A DNA stretch of 64,000 nt from Rhizobium sp. FKY42. Lineage in GTDB: Bacteria; Pseudomonadota; Alphaproteobacteria; Rhizobiales; Rhizobiaceae. The stretch's first letter is position 1. The number at the start of each line of letters is the position of its first letter. The notes below the pieces were generated by a model. The model made no database searches. It was not told where the DNA came from and was given only the letters and a program-made list of their open reading frames with translations. Position numbers and translations under genes: made by a program. Of this stretch, positions 63,288 through 64,000 are shown piece after piece. The stretch lies in the NCBI RefSeq assembly GCF_005222835.1, contig NZ_STGA01000004.1:1-64000 (forward strand), in the 5' to 3' direction.

Positions 63288-63461
63288 GTGCCCTCAACTG
63301 CCGAAGTTTTAGCCAACGAGATTACATTAGACGAAAGTATTGTGCTCGTCAGGTCACCAATCACGAAGGAATATTATCCCGACCGCTTGCCAGCGGGCAG
63401 ACCGCATGTTTACTTCGAACCATGGCCGGTGGAGGGGAAAAAACCGTCGGCGCATCAATAA
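63288..63461 (+). CDS. Possible small protein, perhaps the remnant of a gene broken by the MITE-like insertion
   Basis: A 57-residue frame from GTG 63288 (VPSTAEVLANEITLDESIV..., ending VEGKKPSAHQ) has natural-looking composition, including the YYPDRLPAGRPHVYFEPW stretch. The frame is open across the element's right end. If the element and one TTA copy are removed, the frame continues upstream through SRPARCQASDLS. No family recognised and no clear ribosome-binding site. Confidence 0.25.
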   Translation: MPSTAEVLANEITLDESIVLVRSPITKEYYPDRLPAGRPHVYFEPWPVEGKKPSAHQ

Positions 63462-63474
63462 CGGGAGGTACTAA

Positions 63475-64000
<526 letters not shown>

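Overview
The window reads as chromosome of an alphaproteobacterium of the family Rhizobiaceae (Rhizobium/Agrobacterium/Allorhizobium group). The main evidence is an SmoEFGK-SmoS-MtlK polyol operon, a Mur-type SitABCD manganese cassette, a DUF2244 gene beside nth, a class IV ornithine/lysine decarboxylase behind a long leader, and a CobW GTPase paired with a WD40 protein. This assignment rests on remembered gene content and family resemblance, not on a database search. Coding density is high and I see no rRNA, tRNA, CRISPR array, prophage or complete insertion sequence.

Layout: 1-8323 is a polyol uptake and catabolism operon (sorbitol/mannitol ABC transporter, sorbitol dehydrogenase, mannitol 2-dehydrogenase, HAD phosphatase, FGGY kinase); its first gene is cut by the window edge. 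8398-11925 holds a CysZ-like membrane protein, two DNA-repair genes (nth and an Ada-like methyltransferase), DUF2244 and a ParDE-type toxin-antitoxin pair. 11922-14023 is a SorC-family regulator divergent from transaldolase. 14077-17576 is sitABCD, with two Mur-like inverted repeats upstream that are shared with a divergent His-rich envelope protein. 19043-22059 carries lysS and gltX, followed by an SLC13-type transporter and a TerC protein. 24933-28651 is a TetR regulator divergent from an EmrAB-type efflux pair, with two matching palindromic operators.

28815-32652 is a xylose operon (LacI regulator, xylB, xylA). 33577-37347 holds a TIM-barrel isomerase/epimerase, a Gfo/Idh/MocA oxidoreductase and a GH1 beta-glucosidase, which together look like a glycoside oxidation and cleavage module. 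37407-40561 has two cyclic-di-GMP proteins. 40579-46652 carries trhO, a chemoreceptor with an orphan periplasmic binding protein, an overlapping CYTH/CHAD pair and KDPG aldolase. 46716-50189 includes DUF533, an acetyltransferase and a nickel/cobalt-type exporter with its DUF1007 partner. 50284-54441 includes a LysR regulator, the decarboxylase with a candidate speF leader, and OmpW behind a perfect FNR box. 54648-59461 includes a serine hydrolase, an SDR, a WD40 protein, a CobW protein with a 26-histidine loop, and a creatininase. The end holds MarR and LacI regulators, a 2-hydroxyacid dehydrogenase, a glutamine amidotransferase hydrolase, a 230-bp MITE-like element and the start of a TakP-like TRAP binding protein.

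The shared theme is sugar and polyol scavenging (polyols, xylose, glycosides, hydroxy- and keto-acids) feeding the pentose phosphate and Entner-Doudoroff routes (tal, eda), together with metal homeostasis. I did not find a convincing wholly new multi-gene system. The best leads are the MITE-like element at 63053-63282, the perfect 19-bp inverted repeat at 61165-61209, the decarboxylase leader, the binding protein-chemoreceptor pair, and the repeat-containing His-rich protein beside the manganese transporter.
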